Notes: generated by a model from the sequence alone, not told the origin. A stretch of DNA of 64,000 nucleotides from an uncultured Christensenella sp. (GCA_905203015.1 CAJKUC010000010.1:1-64000), one strand, 5' to 3'. Numbered from the stretch's first letter, positions 34,862 through 42,879 are shown. Translations and numbers: made by a program.

Positions 34862-36796
34862 ATGGAATTTTATTTTGATCCTTTGAACGAAAAATGTAAA
34901 AGCGTGCGCGGCGGAGTACGGGAAGGGCAACCTTTCCGTCTCCGTTTATTCTGTACCGAAAACGGAAAGGTTTGTATGCCGCAGGGCAACGCCTTTTTGT
35001 TGCTCGGCAAAGACGGCGAACGAAAGACTTCGTATCCGTTGCTGAAAACGGATTACGGCTGGACGGCGGAAGCGGAAATCGCCGAGCGCGGCTTGTATTT
35101 CTACTGTTTTTATATAGAAAATGTCGGCTTTATCGTTCACGGAAACAGGAAGAACGGCAGATTGTCTTCTTGCGACGAAGAAAATTTTTTGCTCACCGTT
35201 TCGTCTGCCGAATATTTCACGCCCGATTGGCTGAAAGGCGGCGTGATTTATCAGATTTTTCCGGATCGTTTTTGTAAAACGGGAGCACCGGATATTCCCG
35301 CGAATTTGAGGAAAAAAAGAATTCTTCGCACGGATTGGGGCGGCATGCCGTCGTATCGTCCGAACGAACGCGGAAAAGTGCTGAATAACGATTTTTTCGG
35401 CGGTAATTTGCAGGGGATCCGCAGTAAACTGCCGTATTTGCAAAGCCTCGGGATAACGGCGATTTATTTGAATCCGATTTTCGAGGCGGCGTCGAACCAC
35501 CGCTACGACACTTCCGATTACATGAAAATCGATCCGCTTCTCGGCACAGAGGAGGATTTACGTCAACTGATTGCGGAAGCGGAACGGCGCGGAATCCGCC
35601 TGATACTTGACGGCGTTTTCAATCATACGGGCGACGACAGCGTATATTTCAATAAGTACGGAAATTATCCCTCGCTCGGCGCATATCAATCGAAAGATTC
35701 TCCGTATTTTTCCTGGTATACTTTTCAGCAGTTTCCCGATCGTTACAGCAGTTGGTGGGGTATCGATATACTTCCAGAAGTCAACGAAAATTCCGAAGAT
35801 TATCAGGAGTTTATTTTCGGAAACTATACGAAAAAAATCGATCTTTCCGGCTGTTGCGATGAAATCGATAACAACGGCGGCACAGATGCAAAAGAAGGTA
35901 AAGGCCTCGAAGAAAGCGGCGTACTGAAAAAATGGCTTTCTTTTGGAATCGGCGGTTATCGGCTGGACGTTGCCGACGAATTACCCGATTTCTTTTTGCG
36001 GAAATTGAGAAAAAGCGTGAAGGAGGAAAATCCCGAGGCGATCGTTATCGGCGAGGTGTGGGAAGACGCGTCGGATAAAATCGCTTATTCCGTACGCCGC
36101 GCTTATTTGCAAGGCGACGAACTGGATAGCGTAATGAATTATCCGTTCAAAAATGCGATCGTTGCCTTTTTGTGCGATAAAAACTCGGCATATCTGGCGG
36201 AAACCGTCGCAAACATCGTCGATCATTATCCGAAAGCCACGCTCGATTGCCTTATGAATATCCTCGGCACGCACGATACGGCACGGATTCTCACCGTACT
36301 CGGAGGAAAACAAGCCCGTACGAAAGACGAAATGGCTTCCGATTCCGCATCGATGAACGAAGCGGAGCGATTTGCAGCCGTACAAAAATTGAAGATCGCC
36401 GCGCTTTTATTGTATACGTTGCCTGGAATTCCCTGTACGTATTATGGCGATGAAATCGGTATGGAAGGCTTCGGCGATCCGTTTTGCCGCAGATGCTTCG
36501 ACGAATCAGAAGCAAATACGGGTTTGACGGATTATTATCGCAGACTCGGGGCTATACGAAAAGAGTACGCAGACGTATTCACAACGGGAAAATACGAGGA
36601 GATATACGAAAAAAACGGGTGTTTTGTTTTTGTGCGGAGAGGTTTTTCGCGCAGCGTTTATACGTGCGTGAATTTATCTTCCGAAAAATATTCGGCAGAA
36701 ATCGATCATGCGTTCGATCTGCTGAATCAATGCGATTTGCCGCAAAAATTTACGATGGAAAGCGGCGGATATTGTTTGTTTTCCGCAAAAAATTGA
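34862..36796 (+). CDS. Alpha-glycosidase, GH13 (neopullulanase/cyclomaltodextrinase-like)
   Basis: 644 residues. An N-terminal beta domain (about 1-115) is followed by the GH13 barrel: V-I-Y-Q-I-F-P-D-R-F, D-G-V-F-N-H-T-G, the nucleophile in G-Y-R-L-D-V-A-D-E-L-P (about 369), the acid in V-I-G-E-V-W-E-D (about 397) and G-T-H-D-T-A-R (about 471). No signal peptide, so it probably acts in the cytosol on maltodextrins released from glycogen. Exact specificity is not predictable. The ribosome binding site is weak; the gene starts 52 bp after glgP and closes the operon. Confidence 0.88.
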   Translation: MEFYFDPLNEKCKSVRGGVREGQPFRLRLFCTENGKVCMPQGNAFLLLGKDGERKTSYPLLKTDYGWTAEAEIAERGLYFYCFYIENVGFIVHGNRKNGRLSSCDEENFLLTVSSAEYFTPDWLKGGVIYQIFPDRFCKTGAPDIPANLRKKRILRTDWGGMPSYRPNERGKVLNNDFFGGNLQGIRSKLPYLQSLGITAIYLNPIFEAASNHRYDTSDYMKIDPLLGTEEDLRQLIAEAERRGIRLILDGVFNHTGDDSVYFNKYGNYPSLGAYQSKDSPYFSWYTFQQFPDRYSSWWGIDILPEVNENSEDYQEFIFGNYTKKIDLSGCCDEIDNNGGTDAKEGKGLEESGVLKKWLSFGIGGYRLDVADELPDFFLRKLRKSVKEENPEAIVIGEVWEDASDKIAYSVRRAYLQGDELDSVMNYPFKNAIVAFLCDKNSAYLAETVANIVDHYPKATLDCLMNILGTHDTARILTVLGGKQARTKDEMASDSASMNEAERFAAVQKLKIAALLLYTLPGIPCTYYGDEIGMEGFGDPFCRRCFDESEANTGLTDYYRRLGAIRKEYADVFTTGKYEEIYEKNGCFVFVRRGFSRSVYTCVNLSSEKYSAEIDHAFDLLNQCDLPQKFTMESGGYCLFSAKN

Positions 36797-36831
36797 AAGA
36801 TGGCAGCATATTCTATGTCTGTCATAATAGA

Positions 36832-36891
36832 CAGTATAAAATAGACATATAAAAATTAAATCAGTATAAAATAGACATATAAAAATTAAAT
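36832..36891. repeat. 30 bp perfect tandem duplication
   Basis: The 30 bp unit beginning CAGTATAAAATAGACATATA at 36832 is repeated exactly at 36862. A dyad-like CTATGTCTGTCATAA (36813-36827) lies just before. The 417 bp between the GH13 gene and the prophage holds these repeats and two inverted repeats but no gene. Confidence 0.85.
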
Positions 36892-37032
36892 GATGACCAG
36901 GCGGAAAAAAAGGCTCGCTTTTTTGCAAAAAAATCGGCGAATAACGGGTAACGGAAATTTGTCAAAAAAATTATCGTCGACGTCTTGAAGACCAAACGAA
37001 ATTTTTTCATGATATTCATGATAGTTGTACTT

Positions 37033-37079
37033 ATCAAATACCGAAATTTATGATTTATACAAAAATTTCGGTATTTGAT
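37033..37079. repeat. 17 bp perfect inverted repeat
   Basis: ATCAAATACCGAAATTT (37033-37049) is perfectly complementary to 37063-37079, with a 13 bp loop. A weak T-tract follows on the plus strand. It may be the terminator of the glycogen operon or a flanking site of the prophage. Confidence 0.7.
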
Positions 37080-37179
37080 TTTGTGATTTATTCAGGAAAG
37101 AAAATAAACAGAAATTCACGAAATCGGCGAGATTTTGCCGAAATCTATGATTTTTTTGTAATATTGTCGTTTTTTTGCT

Positions 37180-37217
37180 ATAACATTTCGTAAAACCTGT
37201 ATTTTACGAAATGTTAT
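37180..37217. repeat. Perfect 16-6-16 bp palindrome at the left prophage boundary (candidate attachment site)
   Basis: ATAACATTTCGTAAAA (37180-37195) and its complement (37202-37217) flank CCTGTA. The left end of the 368 bp prophage repeat (37191) falls inside the left arm, and in the right copy that arm is replaced. Arms around a 6 bp centre are the layout of Xer/dif-type sites; no T-run follows on either strand, so a terminator is less likely. The recombination role is inference. Confidence 0.5.
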
Positions 37218-37558
37218 GTGTCTTCCCTTTCGGCGTTTTCTTTTCGCTTTTTTTCGTTTATCTGCCACGCCGTCCACATTCGTCGCGTTATATGCCGCGA
37301 GTATTTATTCGAGAAATATTGAAAATCTCCCGTTTTCGTGTTCACGTACATCACGCGCCAGCAATGCGCCGAGGTCCTGTTCACTATGAATACGTCTATT
37401 ATTTCGTGCTTTTCCAGTCTGTAAAAGCAATATCTATGATACGCATAATTAAAGTATAATTTGTACGCCCTCTTGAAGTCGGGCGGCAAGCACCATAAAA
37501 GCCAATGTACGCGCCCGCCTTTCGGCGCTCCTATTCCCTGTTCGTTACTCATTGTTTT
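37191..37558. repeat. Left copy of 368 bp direct repeat
   Basis: Matches 43702-44069 at 367 of 368 positions; the only difference (A at 37547, G at 44058) is a synonymous change in a serine codon. The repeat runs from inside the palindrome to the second base of the Rep stop codon. Confidence 0.95.
37214..37552 (-). CDS. Inovirus small basic protein of unknown function, after Rep
   Basis: 112 residues, basic and rich in aromatic residues (W-L-L-W-C-L-P-P, Y-F-N-Y-A-Y-H-R-Y-C-F-Y-R-L), no signal peptide. The GGGAG site lies within the last codons of rep, 9 nt before the ATG, so the two genes are translationally coupled. An identical protein is encoded by the right repeat without that site. Position after Rep suggests a role in replication or DNA handling, which is inference. 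I do not recognise the family. Confidence 0.7.
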   Translation of the reverse strand: MSNEQGIGAPKGGRVHWLLWCLPPDFKRAYKLYFNYAYHRYCFYRLEKHEIIDVFIVNRTSAHCWRVMYVNTKTGDFQYFSNKYSRHITRRMWTAWQINEKKRKENAEREDT

Positions 37559-38723
37559 AATCTCCCGCTAAATCGTTTATACTTGCGCGCGATATATAAA
37601 CTATATTCTTGCGCTTTTGCTTCGATATATTATCATTTATTTGCTTCAAAAACTCAAAGATCCTTTGCGGCTCTTCCAGTTCCCGAAGCGTTGCAATAAC
37701 TTGATTGTATTTTTCGTCGGCTTCCAGAGCGGCGGGCTCTTCAAAGTCAAACGCCCGTAAAATGCCGTAACCTTGTATTACGTGCCGTTTGTATAACGTG
37801 TAAAACATTGCTACAAAATCGTAGTAATTACCTATGCAACCTTCCTCGCGGTCTTTGAAAATGCCTTTCGTCGCATATTTGAAAACTTCGTGATACTTCC
37901 CGCAAGCGTTTTCCGCTATCGCGCTGTATCCCTCTTTCATTTCGTCAATGTTGCTTGCGTTGACCTTTTCGCCCTCTACGCATAACCGCCAAACTTTTTG
38001 AATCAGTATTTCAAAATCGGTAAAGAATCTTTCCGGGCTTCCGTATTCAATCTTTTTATGTACGCGTTTTATATCCGGATTATTGAACGAATACGAATTG
38101 ACGTGCCGGGGCTTCCCCATAAGCGAAGATACACCCTTTTTGAAAATAAACAAGCAATGAAAATGCGGGTGAAAATTTCCGTATACTTTGCTTTTCGTAA
38201 TCTCTAACGCTCTGATCGCGCCGACAAAACCATATTGCAGGAAGTCAACGCCCTTTATTTTCGCGTTACCGGTAAAAAACCGCATAAAATGGGAAAATGC
38301 TTTATACATTTTAGAAACCGTACTTTGTACTATTTCACGTTCAGGATTCGGCACCGTGAAAACGATATGATATATATCAAACTTTTTCGCCAGTTCGTCA
38401 AGGAAAGGTGTATATTTTTCTTCCCGTTGCTTCGCTTGTGCGCTTCCGCAACAGTCGCAAAACCTATCCTTACAACGATTCGTGCGCAAAACGTCTTTCA
38501 CGCCCTGAAATTTATAGTAATCAATATCCCAATACTTACAACATTTTTTTATACTGTCGGCGCGTGATAACAAAGTATCGTTTTCCAGTCCTAAGCCGTC
38601 GCGGGTATCTTCGTATAAATCTACGTAATATTCCGCGATCGTTTCGTTTTTCTTCGTTCGTCGGTTTATTTTGTCAAACGTGCTTGTCACGCTCGAATCT
38701 TTTTTGATCGTTGCAAGGTTCAT
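37557..38723 (-). CDS. Rolling-circle replication initiator (HUH endonuclease, Rep_1-like) of inovirus
   Basis: 388 residues. A cysteine cluster C-K-D-R-F-C-D-C-C near residues 84-92 probably binds zinc. The metal-binding HUH motif is H-P-H-F-H-C near residue 183, and the catalytic region C-G-K-Y-H-E-V-F-K-Y-A-T-K near 276 holds the Tyr that would nick and covalently hold DNA. It matches plasmid/phage Rep_1 initiators more than M13 gene II. It would start rolling-circle synthesis at the origin in the intergenic region. No strong ribosome binding site is visible before the ATG. Confidence 0.85.
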   Translation of the reverse strand: MNLATIKKDSSVTSTFDKINRRTKKNETIAEYYVDLYEDTRDGLGLENDTLLSRADSIKKCCKYWDIDYYKFQGVKDVLRTNRCKDRFCDCCGSAQAKQREEKYTPFLDELAKKFDIYHIVFTVPNPEREIVQSTVSKMYKAFSHFMRFFTGNAKIKGVDFLQYGFVGAIRALEITKSKVYGNFHPHFHCLFIFKKGVSSLMGKPRHVNSYSFNNPDIKRVHKKIEYGSPERFFTDFEILIQKVWRLCVEGEKVNASNIDEMKEGYSAIAENACGKYHEVFKYATKGIFKDREEGCIGNYYDFVAMFYTLYKRHVIQGYGILRAFDFEEPAALEADEKYNQVIATLRELEEPQRIFEFLKQINDNISKQKRKNIVYISRASINDLAGD

Positions 38724-38838
38724 TTTTTTGCCCGTTCGTGTGTAGAATATTTTCTATTATTTCAAGGTTCGCCCCCAAACCCCGCACGCGGGGTTTGAGG
38801 ACTCACATTTTCAGCGTTATTTTTGCTCTTCGATGGCG

Positions 38839-39249
38839 TTATCTGATACCGCCACCGCCACCACCGTGGCCGCCACCGGTCCACGGTCCAATGCCCGGAT
38901 CAGACGTCCCGAAAATATCGAAGCCGCAGAGTTCGGACAAAACCTCGATAAACGACACAAGAAGCGAGCCAAGATCCTGAAGCAAAGCAAAAAGGAAAAA
39001 TACCGGAGAGATTAAAACCGTAAAGAAATCTTTAATAAGGTTAAAAACCTTAGAAACGCTATCGATCGAAGTATCAAACTTCAACCCCGCCATATATTCA
39101 GATACTTTTTTGATATTGGAAAAATCAAGGTCTAACTTCGATAACGCTTTCATAAACGCGGAAAAAGTCAAAGGCTCTTTGCCTAAGCAAGAGCGAATCA
39201 AAGCAAAACTCAATAAAAATGTAAAAACAAACAGAAAAAATCGTTTCAT
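38839..39249 (-). CDS. Inovirus minor coat-like membrane protein with Gly-rich tail (pVI/TraG-N-like)
   Basis: 136 residues: an N-terminal hydrophobic segment (about 3-19), an amphipathic middle, a second hydrophobic stretch (about 72-92), and a tail W-T-G-G-G-H-G-G-G-G-G-G. It starts one base into the stop codon of the surface-protein gene (TAATG), so the two are coupled. Size and position after a pIII-like gene fit pVI, which caps the virion with pIII. Assignment rests on position and topology, not on a recognised motif. Confidence 0.6.
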   Translation of the reverse strand: MKRFFLFVFTFLLSFALIRSCLGKEPLTFSAFMKALSKLDLDFSNIKKVSEYMAGLKFDTSIDSVSKVFNLIKDFFTVLISPVFFLFALLQDLGSLLVSFIEVLSELCGFDIFGTSDPGIGPWTGGGHGGGGGGIR

Positions 39250-40589
39250 TATGCTTTACCTAACAGCCAGCGAACCACAACGACGAACAACGCCAAAGTA
39301 AGGACAGATAAAACAAAACTCTTCATATTTACGCCGAGGATCTCAAAATCCAACAACGAAGAAAAGGCTTTTACCGGCGTATCGATCACGGCAAACAAAA
39401 GCCCGGCAAAACCATTTTCGGCGGATCCTTCCGCAAGCCCGGCATTATAGCCGTTATTATAGCCGAAATCACGCCCGGCGACGTAACCTTTACTATATGT
39501 ATCATTATCCGCGAATCCGTCATTATAGCCGTTTGTATAACCGTTTTGATATTGCCCGGACTGAACCATTACAACGCCTTGCAACGTATCAGAAGCGCGG
39601 CCAAAACCAAGGACAAGCGATCTCACCTGCAAATTTTCCGGATACTTTCCCTCGTCTATTTTAAAAGCCGAACCACTCGACGAAACGTCACGCTGACAAG
39701 CATATTGTTTCCCGTCTGTTCCTATAAATTTTCCGCCGTAAACATCAGAAGCGGAACTGCCTACAAACCCAACCGGGAAAGAAGCATAAACAAACGGATC
39801 AGCAAAAGTTATCGTAACATTTGCGCTAACAAGTGTATTAGAATCATTTCCGGGCGTATACTCATAGTATTTCGTAGCATAAACGCTTAAATCTATGCCG
39901 TTATATGTAAAAGTCGGATCTTCATCCGTTATCGTTTTAGTACCCTTGTCATATGTAAACGTTGCCGAAATCTTCGAGCCTTTCAATACGCCTAAATTAA
40001 GCGTATCCGAAGCGTCCTGATAGCCTTGATTATAATAGTAACTTTTCGGCGGTTGGTAAGGATAAGCCTGTGCACCTTTATTACAAGTAATATTTTGCCA
40101 ACGTATTGTTACGCCCTCTTGCGCATAAAAAGATACACCTAAATTTAAATCACTTTCCGTTAACGTTACCGTGGTAGAAACAAAACCTAACTTTCCGTTA
40201 GGGATAATATACTTCAACGGATATGCAATAATAATTCCGTATTGAGCACCGCTTGTTGTAGGCGTACCGCCGGAACAAGAAATAGTACAAGAAAATGTAT
40301 ATGTTCCCGGGGTTATTCTCGGGCAAAGATCTTTTAATTGCGCGTGCGCCGAAAAATACATTCCGTCGGTAGATTTTATAGAAATACTTCCACCGTCTAC
40401 GATCATATCTTCGTTGCCAACGTTAGAGGCTTCAAACAGATTTTCGGAAGTATAAACAACATCTTCCGCGCTCGCTCTGATCTCCTCTTTCTGAGTTGTC
40501 AACGTCGCAAAAACGGAAACAAGCGCGAGCATTACAGCCGCACAAAACACCGCAATTTTTTTCAGTTTTCCTTTCTTCGTCTTATTCAT
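39249..40589 (-). CDS. Inovirus pIII-like surface/adsorption protein
   Basis: 446 residues with an N-terminal signal peptide (basic start, then hydrophobic, ending near A-S-A-E), a long beta-rich extracellular region of about 330 residues, and a C-terminal hydrophobic anchor ending W-L-L-G-K-A. Before the anchor is a repeat of G-Y-x-x-G-Y/F units (N-G-Y-T-N-G-Y-N-D-G-F ... N-N-G-Y-N-A-G). This signal-ectodomain-anchor layout is that of filamentous phage pIII, which binds the host and ends assembly. Start 40589 overlaps the previous stop and has AAGGCGGTG upstream; an earlier in-frame start is inside the previous gene. Confidence 0.75.
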   Translation of the reverse strand: MNKTKKGKLKKIAVFCAAVMLALVSVFATLTTQKEEIRASAEDVVYTSENLFEASNVGNEDMIVDGGSISIKSTDGMYFSAHAQLKDLCPRITPGTYTFSCTISCSGGTPTTSGAQYGIIIAYPLKYIIPNGKLGFVSTTVTLTESDLNLGVSFYAQEGVTIRWQNITCNKGAQAYPYQPPKSYYYNQGYQDASDTLNLGVLKGSKISATFTYDKGTKTITDEDPTFTYNGIDLSVYATKYYEYTPGNDSNTLVSANVTITFADPFVYASFPVGFVGSSASDVYGGKFIGTDGKQYACQRDVSSSGSAFKIDEGKYPENLQVRSLVLGFGRASDTLQGVVMVQSGQYQNGYTNGYNDGFADNDTYSKGYVAGRDFGYNNGYNAGLAEGSAENGFAGLLFAVIDTPVKAFSSLLDFEILGVNMKSFVLSVLTLALFVVVVRWLLGKA

Positions 40590-40920
40590 CCTGCACCGCC
40601 TTACCAATCCACTTATGCGCCAACCGGGGAATAAACACCACAACATCAAACATCACGTGAAAGACTTCCACGCCCGCAACATACGCCAGATATTTATTGA
40701 TCGCAAACGTTGTTTTAAACGCCGCCTGCGTTACTTCGTCGAAAATGTCCGATACAAACGTAAACGGCGAAAAACTATCCAGGAAGACGAAAAAGCCCGG
40801 GGCTTCCGGATTACGCTTGTTTATGGTAAGATATATAAGAATCGGCAACACCGACACGATAAACCAGAAGATTTTATCTATTTTGTACGATGTTCTTGTT
40901 TTCGTTGTTCGTGAGATCAT
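40582..40920 (-). CDS. Inovirus small membrane protein between Zot-like and pIII-like genes
   Basis: 112 residues with hydrophobic segments at about 17-33 and 75-97 and charged ends. It overlaps the 3' end of the Zot-like gene by 47 bp and the next gene by 8 bp, so all are translated as a compact phage operon. It could be a minor coat protein or an assembly partner of the Zot-like ATPase. No motif identifies it. Confidence 0.65.
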   Translation of the reverse strand: MISRTTKTRTSYKIDKIFWFIVSVLPILIYLTINKRNPEAPGFFVFLDSFSPFTFVSDIFDEVTQAAFKTTFAINKYLAYVAGVEVFHVMFDVVVFIPRLAHKWIGKAVQDE

Positions 40921-41767
40921 CTGTCTTTTGCTCCTTTGCCTTTTTCGGCTTGTATTCCTCTATCGTTCTGAATTGCTTCAACGATATAATTTTCCGCGTT
41001 TTCAGATCCGCTTTTCTGAAAGGTCTGATCGGCGTGAACGTCTCGTTCTTCGCCACCGGTAAATTATCGGTAAACGCGCTGTAACAGTATGCATCATACA
41101 TTTTCCATACGCGTTTCGGAATCAGTATCCGTTTCAGATCGTCTTCTACGTCGCTATCTACCGTATTGATCGTGCTGTTATCCTCGGAAAAGAAAAACTC
41201 CCGCACGTACAGGATCACAAAAAACGGTATTTTTATATTGTGGTGAATCCAGAAGTAAGAGTTTATACACCTTTTCACGGCGTAGTGATTATCCTGGATC
41301 GATTGCGTATCGTAAATCAGATAGCCGCCGTGCGTTTCATGTCCGAATAATTTATTGAACAGAAGCAAACGTTCGTTTACTTCCATATCTTTGAAATACA
41401 TCGAATCGGCAAGCAACGAGGCTTCCTGAATATACACCACCGAACCATAAGCCGGGCGGACTTTCCGCAAAATCATTTCGGTTGTTAAAAGCGAATATTT
41501 CACGCCGGCAAGTTTTACGTTTGAATATAATACAGGCTTTTCCGGTAAGGGCTTCTTTCGCGCGAAGATCTTCCGGAAAAAGCAACGAATTTTCCATTTC
41601 CTTAACTGCGACTTGTATTTTCTCTTTGCAAGCCAGACAGACAGCATACTTTTCCCACACTTTACGCCGCCTGTTACCATTCCCAAGCAACCGATTTTCG
41701 GTACTTTGAACAGTTTTATTATGAAGAAAATCGCCACAACGGCGAGTATAATTAATAAAATCGTCAT
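40874..41767 (-). CDS. Zonular occludens toxin (Zot)/pI-like inovirus assembly ATPase
   Basis: 297 residues. A hydrophobic segment at the very N-terminus (1-20) precedes Walker A G-G-V-K-C-G-K-S (33-40). A Walker B-like strand S-V-V-Y-I-Q-E-A lies near 107-114, with Gln where Asp is usual. T-H-G-G-Y-L-I-Y-D-T-Q-S-I near 145 fits the Zot family sensor region. pI/Zot drives extrusion of filamentous virions through the membrane and is the hallmark gene of Inoviridae. The membrane segment is N-terminal rather than internal, which would suit a single-membrane host. AAAAGG is very close to the ATG. Confidence 0.85.
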   Translation of the reverse strand: MTILLIILAVVAIFFIIKLFKVPKIGCLGMVTGGVKCGKSMLSVWLAKRKYKSQLRKWKIRCFFRKIFARKKPLPEKPVLYSNVKLAGVKYSLLTTEMILRKVRPAYGSVVYIQEASLLADSMYFKDMEVNERLLLFNKLFGHETHGGYLIYDTQSIQDNHYAVKRCINSYFWIHHNIKIPFFVILYVREFFFSEDNSTINTVDSDVEDDLKRILIPKRVWKMYDAYCYSAFTDNLPVAKNETFTPIRPFRKADLKTRKIISLKQFRTIEEYKPKKAKEQKTDDLTNNENKNIVQNR

Positions 41768-41836
41768 ATCCTTTTAAATGAAAGTTTGCGCCGCTCTGAT
41801 CCCAGGGGAAAAGAACCAAAGCGGCGCGACGGGCGA

Positions 41837-42076
41837 TCAGTGGGAAGCGCCGAGAGACGTTACCCAGTTTACCACCCAGCGAGAGAGACCGACGGCAAGC
41901 GAAATACCGGCAAACACAACGATCAGACCGCCAAACGGAGAAAGTTTCGTCGTTTCTGCCGTCGAATCGAGGAAAATGCTTTTCGCAAGCGTGGAAAGAC
42001 CGGTACCGATACCCGTTGCCATTCCGGCAATACCGCTCGTCAACGTGGTGATGATTTCAGTGACAACTGCGCTCAT
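41837..42076 (-). CDS. Inovirus major coat protein (pVIII-like)
   Basis: 79 residues, Gly/Ala/Ser/Thr-rich, with a hydrophobic helix near 48-66 followed by a short tail containing R and W, and a milder hydrophobic stretch at about 10-30. Small size, position before the Zot-like gene and the strongest ribosome binding site of the phage (AAGGAGG seven bases upstream) fit the most abundant virion protein. The start overlaps the previous stop codon (ATGA). It lacks a classical signal peptide, so the N-terminal half may serve that role or be retained. Confidence 0.7.
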   Translation of the reverse strand: MSAVVTEIITTLTSGIAGMATGIGTGLSTLAKSIFLDSTAETTKLSPFGGLIVVFAGISLAVGLSRWVVNWVTSLGASH

Positions 42077-42399
42077 TTTACTACCTCCTTTTTAGATTTT
42101 TTGCTTATTTGCTCGTGATTCGCGGTAATTTCGTCCAGATATTCTTCAAACGTCCTTTCGCTTCCGCTCTCACGCCAAATATCGATAATTTTCGGAATCA
42201 CGCCGCGGAATGCTCCGAACACAAGTTTTTCGCTCCTCTTCAATTTTTGCGGCTGTTCCTTGCAGACTTCCGAAAGAAATTCGTCTAACGGCTTATCCGG
42301 GGCTTGTTCTTGCCGGATCCTTTTAAAACTCGGCAGAGTCTCCATAAATACGCCGAAAACAATTTTTTCGCGAAACCGTAATTTGCTTTTACTCTTCAT
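42073..42399 (-). CDS. Inovirus protein made of two repeated ~46-residue units
   Basis: 108 residues with an internal duplication: K-L-R-F-R-E-K-I-V-F-G-V-F in the first half aligns with K-L-K-R-S-E-K-L-V-F-G-A-F in the second, and F-L-S-E-V with Y-L-D-E-I. Each unit is charged and predicted helical, without membrane segments. It overlaps the preceding gene by 11 bp and the coat gene by 4 bp. Function unknown. Confidence 0.65.
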   Translation of the reverse strand: MKSKSKLRFREKIVFGVFMETLPSFKRIRQEQAPDKPLDEFLSEVCKEQPQKLKRSEKLVFGAFRGVIPKIIDIWRESGSERTFEEYLDEITANHEQISKKSKKEVVK

Positions 42400-42538
42400 C
42401 GTCCTTTTCCTCCGGATCCTGCGGCTTTTCCTTTTTCCGTTTCCGCCGTTCCCGAAAATCTTTGAACGCTCCTACCAATTGCCAGACACAAACACCCACA
42501 CAAACGGCAACCAGGATAAACGCGATAACGTTTTTCAT
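42389..42538 (-). CDS. Inovirus single-span small membrane protein
   Basis: 49 residues: M-K-N-V then a hydrophobic segment (about 4-24), then a strongly charged cytosolic tail (R-E-R-R-K-R-K-K-E-K-P, ending E-E-K-D-D-E-E). GGAG lies 10 nt before ATG 42538. Such tiny single-span proteins in inoviruses correspond in position to pVII/pIX minor coat proteins; this is inference only. Confidence 0.6.
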   Translation of the reverse strand: MKNVIAFILVAVCVGVCVWQLVGAFKDFRERRKRKKEKPQDPEEKDDEE

Positions 42539-42545
42539 TTCACGT

Positions 42546-42734
42546 TTACTCCTTTTCTTCCGGTAAAAGATCATCTTCGCGAGTCAAAAACTCAAAAAGT
42601 TTTTTATCATCTGGCTTTACCTGAAAACGAATTTCTTCACCGTGGATATTCGCCACACACGCAAGATATCCGATTTCCTGACCGTCTTTGTTCTCAAAAC
42701 TTCTTTGCTCGATCTTCATTGCCACTTTTAACAT
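42546..42734 (-). CDS. First early protein of the inovirus operon (candidate ssDNA-binding protein)
   Basis: 62 residues, acidic C-terminus, with alternating strands (E-I-G-Y-L-A-C-V-A-N-I, E-E-I-R-F-Q-V) compatible with a small beta-barrel. AAAGGAG precedes the ATG. It is the first gene after the strong repressed promoter, where a gene V-like single-strand DNA-binding protein would be useful, but no motif proves it. Confidence 0.55.
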   Translation of the reverse strand: MLKVAMKIEQRSFENKDGQEIGYLACVANIHGEEIRFQVKPDDKKLFEFLTREDDLLPEEKE

Positions 42735-42788
42735 CTTCTTTTTTCTCCTTTGCCCTACTTAGCCGAGCGCGGCTTTTTGTTTTTATTG

Positions 42789-42863
42789 TCTGCATATTTG
42801 CAGAACAATTATATTATAATCTACATATATGCAGAAGTCAACAAAAATCTGCAATTTTGTAGT
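42789..42863. promoter_or_regulatory. Inovirus lysogeny switch: promoter with three repressor-type operators
   Basis: Minus-strand promoter TTGACT (42841-42836), 17 bp, TATAAT (42818-42813). Three related 16 bp dyads of the form TCTGCA-N4-TGCAGA: O1 42789-42804 (perfect), O2 42820-42835 (one change) and O3 42848-42863 (two changes). O2 fills the spacer between -35 and -10, O1 sits just past the transcription start, and O3 lies towards the repressor gene. Binding there would silence the phage operon. Confidence 0.75.
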
Positions 42864-42879
42864 AAAATTTTTATAGAAA

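Noticed and set aside
37180..37217. Reading the boundary palindrome as a rho-independent terminator
   Set aside because: On the minus strand the stem is followed by AGCAAAAAAA rather than a T-run, and on the plus strand by GTGTCTTCCC.
37434..37448. CTATGATACGCATAA inside the 112-residue phage gene (also 43945-43959) as another copy of the dispersed dyad
   Set aside because: It lies within coding sequence (Y-A-Y-H-R) and is unpaired, so a chance match is as likely as a functional site.
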